From Mesostigma viride (lineage: Eukaryota; Streptophyta; Mesostigmatophyceae; Mesostigmatales; Mesostigmataceae), in contig RPFO01000237.1 of NCBI GenBank assembly GCA_009746045.1, forward strand, positions 1-64,000: 64,000 bases of DNA, read 5' to 3'. Made by a program: the position numbers and the translations under genes. Below, one piece after another: positions 46,145 to 54,997 of the stretch. Positions within the stretch are counted from its first letter, which is position 1, and every line of letters starts with the position of its first letter. A model generated the notes under the pieces. The model made no database searches and was not told the origin of the DNA. It was given only the letters and a program-made list of their open reading frames with translations.

Positions 46145-48300
46145 ATGGCTATCACGAACAAGAATGTCGCTAAGAAGCTTAACTTCAACGAGGATGATGA
46201 TGGGCAGGATCGGCGGATGCCCAAAGACAACAATCAGAAGCCGGCTGGCGATGCGGCCATTTCAAAGAAAAAGAAGAAAAACAAAAAGAATAACAATGCT
46301 CGCCAGGACGAGGGGACGGCGGCTGCAAGGCCGACCGACCTACCCCCCTCCCCTGAGAAGCCGGAGGACGAGACGGCTCCCCCCGGGGGACCGGCTTACC
46401 CTCGACTCCGGCGGCTGCGACAGCCGCAACCACGGCTGGAGCAGCCATGGCTGCGGAGCCCTCGGCGGTAAACCCCGCTGAGGCTCCCCAGTTCGGCCCT
46501 CCGTTGCCGACTATTCGGGAGCTCATGCCCCGTCAGACGGCTTCGGTGGCGCCGGACGGGGCGATCACGTTTCGCCCCGCCCACATCTGATCTTCGTGTT
46601 CCCTTCGCTCAGGGACACAATCACATTGAGCTTCAGCTTGGGCGACCATCGTCCCTTCTTCGCAAGAAGAAGGACATGGAAAGCATTAAGCTCGCACGGG
46701 TGGTGCGTAGACCCGTGGAGCCCATCGGAGGACAACAAATGTCCGATGATGAGGTCTCCGACACTGCCAGTCTCCCCGACGGGGAGACTGAGATAACTCT
46801 TACCCCAGCGCTCCTGGCGGTCGAGCAGGCCGCGCTGGTGGCTAATGAAGAACGCCGAGCGAGGCAGCGAGACCGGGAGGTCCGTCGAGAGACGGCTTTT
46901 CGGCTCGCCGCTAATAAGCGGCAGGAATATGAGGAGGAGGCCGCCCGTCGTCTGGCCACCCACCAGGCGATGGCGGCGGCGTACCGCGAGGCGACTCAGC
47001 GGCTACGTGACCTCCTCACCAATGCTGATTATCCGATGGAATACTCGGATGGTCAAGACCTGGCCGAGCTTGCTCGGTCAGCCCATTTTAAAGCTATGTC
47101 CTCCCTAACCCAAGCCAGGGTAACGGAGGCCATCTTGGCCAAGCATGGGGTGGTAGCTGAAGCTGCCCCCCCGCTGGAAACCACCATTGAAGAAATCCTC
47201 ACCTCCCCAACCCTTGCAGTTCAAGGAGGGTCTTTTGGTCTTGGCCCAGGGGAAGGGCAAGGCCCAAGAGTTCAATGTCAAGGAGGCCATGATCATGGGC
47301 AACCCCTCCCTGACATCCCTACGGATGAGGCGGCCTTTCAGGCTGCCCTCCGCGAACATGAGGTACGCAAGGAGATGAAAAGGCTCCTCAAGGAGGAGGC
47401 AGCGAGGAGACAGGCGGCAGACACCCCTGCCCCCCCTCCACCGCTGGGGCTGGACCCAGTGGGGTCCCCGGACCCCCCGGGCTCCCCCCGGGCCACCACG
47501 GCCCCCCTCCCCCTCCCCCACCACCCCAGGTTCGCCCTGTGGGTTGGGGCCCCCTCCCCAACCAGGGGGGTGGCCAGGACCCCAGGAGGCCCTGGGGGGA
47601 GGTCAGAGGTGCCCAGGGCACCCACCCAACCTGCTGAGGCCCCCCCAAGGACGGGGGATATCCTGGAACAGCTCGCCATTCTCCAGGCTCAGCTGGCCTC
47701 GTTGCAAGACCAGCAGTTAACAGCTAACCAGCTGCAAACTGTCGAGGGCCTGCGCGCCCTGATGTCGCGGTATGAGCGGGGGACCATCAACCTGGACCCC
47801 ACCCGCCTCAACAGGCAACCGACGTCTTCTTGAGGGCCAACCCCCCTCTCACAGGTGTGTTTAACCCTCATAAAAAGGAATCCAAAATCAATATTGCTGG
47901 CTTGCCTGAGGGTCACACTGTTGAACAAGCTAAACAATTTGTCTTTGCTCTGGAGTATGGGATGGAAGGCCTAAACCTTAGACATCAGTTTAAGGCTCTC
48001 AGGGCCTCATCCACATTCCATCAATCATCTCCTGCAATTAGAGCATTGATTCAAACCTATCAGGAACGCACCCTGACACCTGAAGCAGCCATTGAACAGT
48101 GGCCTACCTTTATCACTGATCTGAAACAGCTAGTGCTTACCAATAACCACATGGAAGCAGTAGAACGTTTCAACTGGCTTGCTGCATATAAGGTGAACAA
48201 GAATAACCTCTCTGGGGATGCAAAAACATACAGGGTAATGATTGAGAGAAAGACCTTGAGCTTCTCAAGCTCCAACCAAGGTATCTCATCCACACCTGGC
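46145..48300 (+). pseudogene. Copia-2 first ORF and gag
   Basis: Frames 46145-46471 (MAITNKNVAKKLNFNEDDDG; one C short of Copia-1 in a C-run), 46676-47833 and 47830-48303. Gag motifs include RQRDREVRRETAFRLAANKR, GLPEGHTVEQAKQFVFALEY, ALIQTYQERTLTPEAAIEQW and FNWLAAYKVNKNNL. The long Pro-rich linker (47430-47640) is GC-rich and carries indels. Gag builds the virus-like particle. Confidence 0.8.
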
Positions 48301-48303
48301 TAA

Positions 48304-49205
48304 CAAAAGCTAATTTGCAACCTTCTGTCCTGGCTACCCTGCTTACAGGCCTCAAGTCCCTCTGGGACAACTTCAGAGCTGCCATGCTCTATATCGAGGA
48401 GGCAGTGGACCCCCTGGGTACTGGCAACCCCCAGGCCCAGGACCCCAAGGTCCAGGGTGTCCAAGGCCACAAGCGCAAGGGGGGCCAGCCAGGGGGGGCA
48501 CCCAAGACCCACAAGTCCTCCCACCAAGGGGGCAGTGGCTCTCAGGGGCGTGGCAACACGTGGCACCGTGTGCCCCTGCATGGCAACCCCAACAACAACA
48601 ACAACAATAACAACAGGTCCCAGCAGGGCAACAACAACAACAGGTCCCAACAGGGCCAAAACAACAACAACAACAGGTCCCAGCAGGGCAACAACAACCG
48701 GTCCCAGCAGGGACAAAACAACAACAACAACAAAACAACCAGCCTGGCAACCCTGGGGGGTCCATAAGGTGCCTGAGGTGCTTCCAACGAGGGCACGCCG
48801 GCACAACTGCCCCAACAACGACTCCCTGGCCAACGGGGTGGATCTCTGCCCGGGCTGCTGGCACGCACGTCATCCCCTGGGGCCTCCAGGCAGCCGTTGC
48901 AACAGGCCTCGCTACCCAAATCAATGTGAGTTCACTCACCTTATGTACTCTGAGGATGATGATCTCATTACCATTGGGGATGGCAACCAGGGCATAATTG
49001 ATTTTGAGGCAGCAACCTTACTGTCCTCCCAACACCCTGTTCTGGAACCTTACATAAAAGCACTAACCCCTACTGTTGACAACTCCATAGATATCAAGGA
49101 GCTTGCTCATCAGCTGCACCTAGCCATGGGTCATGAAACAGTGGCTGAGGAACTGGCCAACGGCTGGGGGGTAGTAGCATGGGAAAACAACTCAGGAATG
49201 CAGTA
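48304..49205 (+). pseudogene. Copia-2 nucleocapsid and pre-integrase zinc region
   Basis: Contains an Asn/Gln-rich stretch encoded by AACAAC repeats with SQQGNNN units (48590-48735). A decayed zinc knuckle CLRCFQRGHAG follows (48771-48810, last Cys only in another frame), then VDLCPGCWHARHPLGPPGSR, a second Cys/His cluster also present in Copia-3. Then YSEDDDLITIGDGNQGIIDF and HQLHLAMGHETVAEELA. A lost base near 49160 ends the frame (GWGVVAWENN). Confidence 0.75.
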
Positions 49206-51617
49206 AAACTGGCTAGACAACACTGTCAAGAATGTCAGTTCAATAGCCCCAAACCTCAAAAATGGCATACTGCAACTCCTTCCACCAATAGGGGCATGAT
49301 AGTGGGGGATGTGATGCACATCAACAAAGATGTCCAACCCTACCTGATCCTAAAAGACTCATGGTCCAGGTTCACAGTCATGGAACCCTTACCTGGCATG
49401 TCTGCAGGGCAGCTACGTGTTGCACTCATGATTGCTTTACCCAGATTCTACCCAGTTGACAGAATTTTGCTTGATCAACAATTTTCTTGTCTGACTGACC
49501 TGGAAGGGTGTGAAGCAATAGAGATTGCTGGGCTGGAAGATCATGAGGGTCAGGGGGTCATTGAAAGAACCATCAGATCTGTCAAAACCCTACTAGCCAA
49601 AAATCCTTCCAAGGATGCTACTTCAGGGGTCTATTGTGACAGGGCACTCTGGTGTCATGAAATGTGCACAACCCTAAACATGAGACCTGTCTTGCATGCC
49701 AAGTGGGGTGAAGTAATCCCAGCAGGCCTGCAGGCAGGTGTATATCCCCCAGAGGTGATAGCACTGTACAACACTGCACGTGCACAAACCTCAGCAAAAC
49801 TGGCAGAAAAAGATAAAACCCATTCCAGGCCAGTATTCCAAAAAGGTGATCAAGTTCTCTATTACAAGGAAAACAGCTTTGGTAAGGTTGGAACTTGGCT
49901 AGGTCCAGTTACCATCCGTGGATTTACCAAAAACAGCAAGACCGTGGAGGTCAAGCACAATATCAATGGGAAGCGTCACAGGGTGAGCTGTCATAGAATT
50001 AAGAAGTATTATTCTCCCATGGCAGACGTGCCTGGGGAAGAGTCTTTAAGCATGGACTCACTACTTCTATCTGGCAACTCCAGCATGCCCAGCAGTAGCT
50101 CTGAGCCACCAATTACTGCTGTTGACAGCACCACAGCACCCTCTGTGAACCCTTCCACCCTCAGTGAAGCCAGGCCCACTTCACAACCTGGGGATTGCTT
50201 AACCAGGCACGAGGTAGCTGGGTTGGAAGCATTAGCTCAGCCCCAAGGCACCAAATTGTCTGCCAACCCTCCCGCTCTGAGGTCAAGATTGGCAGTCGCC
50301 TTGCAAGCATTACACAGGTCACATAAGCAACAAGCTGCTGTGGCCGAAGGGTTGGCAAAAGTCTCAGCTGTGTGCACTAGTCAGGACCCCTGGACCCTGG
50401 CAATAGACACTCAGGCACAGGTCAGTGTGATCAGTGCACAAGCCATCCCTGGTCTTGAGATTGCACCTTCATTTTGGGCACGGGTGCAGGATTTCTCAGG
50501 CCAAAGCTCACTGGATGTAGTGGGACAAGTGATGCTCCCTATACTTGGTATTCAGACACCCTTCCAGGTGGTGGAGGGGTACTCTGGTAACACCTTGTTG
50601 GGGGAACCTTTTGTATCCTATCCTGGGGTGCTTATCTCAGCTAATGAGCTCAGTGTCACAGGGGTGGGTGCAGTTCCTCTGGACCACTTTAAAATCCCTC
50701 TCTCCAGTATTGTCCCTGGTATGGATGCTGTCATCAAGGCAGTCAACACTCAGTATGCACCAGGGGAGATCCCTGATCTGGACAAGTTAGTGCACAGCCA
50801 GTTCCTCCATCCCTCAGCCTTTGGGCTGGGTAAGTGGGACATAGCCATGCACTCACCCCACCAAATCTCCCACGTCATACAAGAATGCAAAACACAAAAA
50901 GGGTTTACCAAGTGGCTGATGGCCATTGTCCACCAAGCCAGGCAGGAATGGGTCCTGCCCAACCCCAAAAACCCTCAATACAAACCTCCTGTCACCCCTT
51001 CATGGGACGTGCCAGAGGGAGCCAAAAAGCTCAGATTAAAATTTGTTCTCAAACAAAAACCACAAAAAGTGGGCTCCCCAATCTTCCATGCCAGACCATG
51101 TGTCACAGAATTAAAGGGGACATCCACACTGCCAAAAGGGGAAACCTACACACCTGGGCTGCAACAAACCTCACTCAGGATCATGCTCTCCCTATTCCTC
51201 CACAACCTCAATGCAGGCCAAGACTATGTCTGCAAAGCCACTGATATTAAAAGGGCCTTCCTCAGGGGGGACCCAGAAAAGGCTGAATCTGTGTGGAAAG
51301 GGAAGGTGTACGTGGTAGACACCCCAGCTGTGTGGAAACCTTACATTGATGAGCCCCACCTTATCATCAACATTGGGGTGGAAGGGCTTGTCAGTGCCCC
51401 AAAATTTTCAGAGACTCAGCAGAGGAAGTATTCAAAAAGCTCAAGGCCACGTATGATGACCTGGACCCATGCTTTTTTGTTGTACCCACCCCCTCTGGAC
51501 TGCTGTTCTTTGTGTGGCATGGAGATGACCAACTCATTTGTGGGCCTAGAGCTGAGGTGGAAACCTTTATTCAGCAGGTCCAGGAATCATATGAGATTGG
51601 CAAACAGGTGGAATTGA
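49179..51617 (+). CDS. Copia-2 integrase, protease-like and RT N-part (longest intact pol frame)
   Basis: 812 residues. Integrase: QHCQECQFNSPKPQKWH, VGDVMHINKD (first Asp), LLDQQFSCL (second), GQGVIERTIRSVK (Glu), and a basic C-terminal domain with KHNINGKRHRVSCHRIKKYY. A linker follows, then the protease-like domain: LAIDTQAQVSVIS (DTQA at 50406-50417), VMLPILGIQTPFQVVEGYSG, TLLGEPF. RT starts with LRLKFVLKQKPQKVG and ATDIKRAFLRGDPEKA. The true frame is lost at about 51405 in CCCCAAAATTTTC, as in Copia-1, and resumes in 51512-52021. The domain order is discussed in the findings. Confidence 0.9.
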   Translation: MGKQLRNAVKLARQHCQECQFNSPKPQKWHTATPSTNRGMIVGDVMHINKDVQPYLILKDSWSRFTVMEPLPGMSAGQLRVALMIALPRFYPVDRILLDQQFSCLTDLEGCEAIEIAGLEDHEGQGVIERTIRSVKTLLAKNPSKDATSGVYCDRALWCHEMCTTLNMRPVLHAKWGEVIPAGLQAGVYPPEVIALYNTARAQTSAKLAEKDKTHSRPVFQKGDQVLYYKENSFGKVGTWLGPVTIRGFTKNSKTVEVKHNINGKRHRVSCHRIKKYYSPMADVPGEESLSMDSLLLSGNSSMPSSSSEPPITAVDSTTAPSVNPSTLSEARPTSQPGDCLTRHEVAGLEALAQPQGTKLSANPPALRSRLAVALQALHRSHKQQAAVAEGLAKVSAVCTSQDPWTLAIDTQAQVSVISAQAIPGLEIAPSFWARVQDFSGQSSLDVVGQVMLPILGIQTPFQVVEGYSGNTLLGEPFVSYPGVLISANELSVTGVGAVPLDHFKIPLSSIVPGMDAVIKAVNTQYAPGEIPDLDKLVHSQFLHPSAFGLGKWDIAMHSPHQISHVIQECKTQKGFTKWLMAIVHQARQEWVLPNPKNPQYKPPVTPSWDVPEGAKKLRLKFVLKQKPQKVGSPIFHARPCVTELKGTSTLPKGETYTPGLQQTSLRIMLSLFLHNLNAGQDYVCKATDIKRAFLRGDPEKAESVWKGKVYVVDTPAVWKPYIDEPHLIINIGVEGLVSAPKFSETQQRKYSKSSRPRMMTWTHAFLLYPPPLDCCSLCGMEMTNSFVGLELRWKPLFSRSRNHMRLANRWN

Positions 51618-51995
51618 GCACAACCCCCATCCAGTTCTGTGGCATCATGTTGCAGCTGCATAGGCAGCCAGATCAGTGGGTCTGCTCTCTCTCCCCTCCT
51701 GCAGAATATATCCAAGATTGTCTAGATCTGCTGCAGGACAACTACCTCCCCTTACACATGTGTGCCACTGTTCAGGGCAAACTGGGGTGGTGGTCAGCCA
51801 TCTGTGGGGCTCCCTTAGCTGTCATCAGCAGGGTCACCCATGATGTTCTAGTCAAGATAAAATGCAGTCACATCAGGAAGTTGGTCAATGACTGTCCCCC
51901 CCTCATCCTCCATGGCCTGAATCTGATGGAAGACATCCACATCCAATGTGTCATGGACAGCTCCATGGAGAGCAGAACAATCAATCAGATGGGGG
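51410..51995 (+). pseudogene. Copia-2 RT catalytic part and start of RNase H
   Basis: After the shared frameshift the frame reads FVWHGDDQLICGPRAEVETF (HGDD at 51518-51529), CGIMLQLHRQPDQWVCSLSP, VQGKLGWWSAICGAPLAVIS and VMDSSMESRTINQMG. There the LTR of Copia-4 cuts it. Confidence 0.9.
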
Positions 51996-52692
51996 AGTTA
52001 ACGCCAAGCGCATTGGCGTGATCCTGATTCGGCATATCTCTGCGATTCCAGCGGCACCGGAACGAGTTCATTCCGACAAGTATCAAGAAGTTATGGCGTT
52101 CCGACTTCCCGGTCGCGCGCGAGCGCGAGCCGGCTGTTCTTCTAAGTCGGACGTGAATATTTGCCGACGGCATATGGGGTCGACAGTAATTCCTGGGCTG
52201 ACAGGAATTAGGTGCTGTACCTACGACGGTATTGGATTAATACGTCGTACGCAGGAAATAGGAACCTTAACCTGTGGTCTGTTGGTACCGCAGGCTTAGT
52301 CCTGGACTTCTAGGTGCAGATGCAATAGTCACTGTGGACTGCGCTCTGTGGTCACTGCGCCTGTATGGCAGACCTACTGTATAGGAACTGGGCGCTGTAC
52401 AGGTAGTGAATACTGTACCGGGGGTGTTATTACTGAGCAGGCCTCCTAGGCTGCTCAGGACTAGCAAGCACAGTGCACAAGTATATATAAAGAATAGGCT
52501 AGTGCCAATTGGGCATCTCTTGCTAGCCCGCCTCACGTGTGTTGCCTTGACTTGGCAAACGCGTGTACAAGCCTCAAGTGTGTGAGCGCTGTAACATTAT
52601 CCAATTTTAACAAAGCTCCATTTCCAACCATATTCACACATTGCTGCATTGCAACCATATCCTTCACATTGCGTTTGCTAAGAACGTTAACT
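51996..52692 (+). repeat. Copia-4 5' LTR
   Basis: 697 bp beginning AGTTAACG exactly where Copia-2 similarity ends, and closing CGTTAACT, a perfect 8-bp inverted repeat. Only one LTR is in view, so the right edge is inferred from that repeat and from the analogous Copia-1 ends. Confidence 0.75.
52482..52490 (+). promoter_or_regulatory. TATA box in Copia-4 LTR
   Basis: TATATATAA stands about 305 bp before the first ORF and about 200 bp from the LTR end, a normal place for an LTR promoter. Confidence 0.5.
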
Positions 52693-52786
52693 CAAATTAC
52701 AACCCAGTCTCAACGGAACGGCCAGGAGGGTCGTTGCTGGTTGCGGCGTGCAGCGTTGACGACGCGAGGAGCTCGTCCGGTGGTGA

Positions 52787-53707
52787 ATGGTGCAGGAAGA
52801 ACAACGGCAGCAGAATTTCCGGTTTCGGCAGTCTGCTGAGGGTTCAATTTCGCCTGAATTGCGTCGTGTCGTTCGAGATCTATCTTTATTGCTTGCAGAT
52901 CGTCCGCCTGTTAATCGCAGCTTCGTGCAATTCGTCGACGACCAGGTCGAAGATTGGGAGCGAATTCTGCGGCACGTCCAAACCATCGTCATTCCGGAGC
53001 ACCGGAGCATCGACGACCTCGAGCAAGAGCTTCACGGTTTGGTCGGCATCCAGACGGTGATTACAGCAGTAGCTGAGCGGGTGCGTGCGGAGTTGGCGGC
53101 TAGGCGAGGAGAGGCTGCGGAGGCAGCTGGTGCAGTGCGACACGAGTTTGTACCGACAGCAGCGGGTGCGGGTGTACCACATACTTTCGCAGGCGTAATC
53201 GGCGACGAGGGTGTTGCAGCGGGCCCAGTTCGACGTGAACGACGCGGAGCGGAGCACTACAGGCGGCTTGCAGAGGTCGGGGCGACAGCGGAAGCCATCA
53301 CCGGAGGACAGCGCGCGACAAGAGTCGGCAGGTTTCCGGAGCGAGCAAGGGTTCCTTTTCAGGAACTGCCCCAACCCCTTCGCGTTCGTGTGACGCGTTG
53401 GGAAGAGTTTGCCCCTCTTGGGTACGATAGTGACCTTGAGGTGGGAGCAGTGGGCGTCGCTGGGCTAGGCGACGAGGCACTTGGCGACCACGAGGTGCCA
53501 AGATACAATCCGCGGGGTGCCAACGACGGGTTGTCACCTGTATACTATACCAACGGTGACGATTCTGTCAACGCGGGCCGACAGCGGGTCGACGACGGCG
53601 CAGCGGGTAGCAGGGTGCCAGAGCTGATTGTGGTGAGCGACAGCGACAGCGACAGCGACAAGGAGAACCAGGACGCGCCTGCGGGCAACCGTGGTGGTCT
53701 TGCCTGA
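52787..53707 (+). CDS. Copia-4 extra ORF upstream of gag (306 aa)
   Basis: An intact frame between LTR and gag, separated from gag by 102 nt. It opens MVQEEQRQQNFRFRQSAEGS, has Leu-rich helical parts (ELRRVVRDLSLLLADRPPVN, DDLEQELHGLVGIQTVITAV), a Gly/Ala/Arg middle, and an acidic tail SDSDSDSDKENQD. No zinc finger or capsid motif is seen. It could be an N-terminal gag domain made as a separate protein or an accessory protein. I cannot assign a function. Confidence 0.7.
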   Translation: MVQEEQRQQNFRFRQSAEGSISPELRRVVRDLSLLLADRPPVNRSFVQFVDDQVEDWERILRHVQTIVIPEHRSIDDLEQELHGLVGIQTVITAVAERVRAELAARRGEAAEAAGAVRHEFVPTAAGAGVPHTFAGVIGDEGVAAGPVRRERRGAEHYRRLAEVGATAEAITGGQRATRVGRFPERARVPFQELPQPLRVRVTRWEEFAPLGYDSDLEVGAVGVAGLGDEALGDHEVPRYNPRGANDGLSPVYYTNGDDSVNAGRQRVDDGAAGSRVPELIVVSDSDSDSDKENQDAPAGNRGGLA

Positions 53708-53809
53708 GCGGTAACACTTGGCATTTTCCTTTCTTGTTCAGTAGCTTATATTGCTTTAATTGCTGCTTGGCCACTTGGCTGGCGGTAGCAGATCTGAACA
53801 GAGGCCATC

Positions 53810-54997
53810 ATGAGTGAGGGTGCTATTGACCAACGGGGGCGCGGTATGGGCTACGAGCGGCGCGGCGCTGGGATGGATGGACGAGATGGGCGCGATGGAC
53901 GCGGTGGACGCGATGGACGCGGGGACGGCCAGGCGCTGGGAGACCAGGCTGCGCTGCCAAATGATCAGAGCCAAGGATCGCAGGGCGGTCAGAACGCGCC
54001 AGCCGCAGATCAAGCGGCACCTAAGCGACCGACCGTGGCTGAGGGGTACGCGGTGCTAGGCCAGTTTCAGTCCATCAAGGACAATTGGCAGCCCCGGGAT
54101 GCTGAGAGGATGTTAGAGGACATGAACTTGTACACGGAGATATACACCGGTGACAAGCTTCGCATCCTGGCGTCTAGTGCCTACATAAGGCAGTCGGCGA
54201 GGCGGCTGTTCAAGTTTGTTCGGGAGCGACACGCGGCGGGGGACACCTGGGCGGCGTTTATGACGCGACTCAGGTCGTTCCTGAGTGACAAGAGGACCAT
54301 AGATGGGTCCCACCTGAAGCAAGAATACCTGGACTACAAGCCCAGCAAGGGGCAGCTAGTGGTCCACGCCTTTGAAGACTTCGTCAAGCTGAGGGAGGAC
54401 GCCATGGCCAAGGGATTCTTCGTCGCAGATCGGATGGCCATGGGCGACTTTCTCAAGTCGCTGCAGCTGGATCCGGTCACCATGGATAATGTGACCATCC
54501 ACATGCGACAGGTCCATGGCTGGGCAGCCATGACGGACCAGTTGTATGAGTGTTTCAGCGGCAAGTACGTGGGTGGTAAGCGCCCTCGTCAAGGTGACGA
54601 GGAGGCCACTGAACCTGCGGTTAAGTCCATGAGGGGATCGGGCCACGGGGGCCCAGCGCCCTCGAGAGGGCCTGAGACCTCTTCAAGGGGTCGAGGAAGG
54701 TCCAGGAGGGGGCGTGACAGAAGGGCTGGACGGGGGACCCCGCCGAAGTCGGGACATCCACAGTCCCAGTTTGACTTCAAGAGGGTGGGTGGTCCTCCCA
54801 AGGCTGGGCCCAGCAGTGGGACCTCACGGGACATCAGTCAGGTGGAATGTTATTTCTGCCAGGGGAAGGGTCACTTCAGGAATGAGTGTCCCTCGTACCT
54901 GAGGCAGGAAGGTCAGAGCAAGCCAGCTCAGGGTGGCAGCAAGGACAAGGCTGGTCCATCCCAGGATAAGGGCAAGGGCAAGGCTGCTGATCATTGA
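53810..54997 (+). CDS. Copia-4 gag with CCHC zinc knuckle
   Basis: 395 residues, intact. Gly/Arg/Asp repeats near the N-terminus (GRDGRGGRDGRGDG), a helical capsid-like centre (RMLEDMNLYTEIYTGDKLRI, QLVVHAFEDFVKLREDAMAK), a basic Arg/Gly linker, then the zinc knuckle CYFCQGKGHFRNEC (residues 347-360, CX2CX4HX4C) and a Lys-rich tail. It packages element RNA into particles. It ends in a single TGA, after which the same frame continues open into pol. Confidence 0.9.
   Translation: MSEGAIDQRGRGMGYERRGAGMDGRDGRDGRGGRDGRGDGQALGDQAALPNDQSQGSQGGQNAPAADQAAPKRPTVAEGYAVLGQFQSIKDNWQPRDAERMLEDMNLYTEIYTGDKLRILASSAYIRQSARRLFKFVRERHAAGDTWAAFMTRLRSFLSDKRTIDGSHLKQEYLDYKPSKGQLVVHAFEDFVKLREDAMAKGFFVADRMAMGDFLKSLQLDPVTMDNVTIHMRQVHGWAAMTDQLYECFSGKYVGGKRPRQGDEEATEPAVKSMRGSGHGGPAPSRGPETSSRGRGRSRRGRDRRAGRGTPPKSGHPQSQFDFKRVGGPPKAGPSSGTSRDISQVECYFCQGKGHFRNECPSYLRQEGQSKPAQGGSKDKAGPSQDKGKGKAADH

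Larger units (their letters stand above)
45654..51995 (+). mobile_element. Copia-2: 5' part of a Copia-like element (same family as Copia-1)
   Basis: LTR 45654-46126, then the same ORF order as Copia-1. It matches Copia-1 at near-identity until 51995 (after INQMG in RNase H), where the LTR of Copia-4 begins. Flanks of Copia-1 and Copia-2 are unrelated, so they are separate insertions and not a segmental duplication. Its 3' end must lie beyond the window. Confidence 0.9.

Noticed and set aside
51518-51529. HGDD as evidence of an RNA virus polymerase
   Set aside because: It stands inside a Copia RT with motif A, primer-grip and RNase H in order, between LTRs. It is a variant RT motif.
31362-52000. 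Copia-1 and Copia-2 as one inverted segmental duplication
   Set aside because: Similarity stops exactly at LTR ends and the flanks are unrelated (CACTA interior versus gypsy gag), so two transpositions are simpler.
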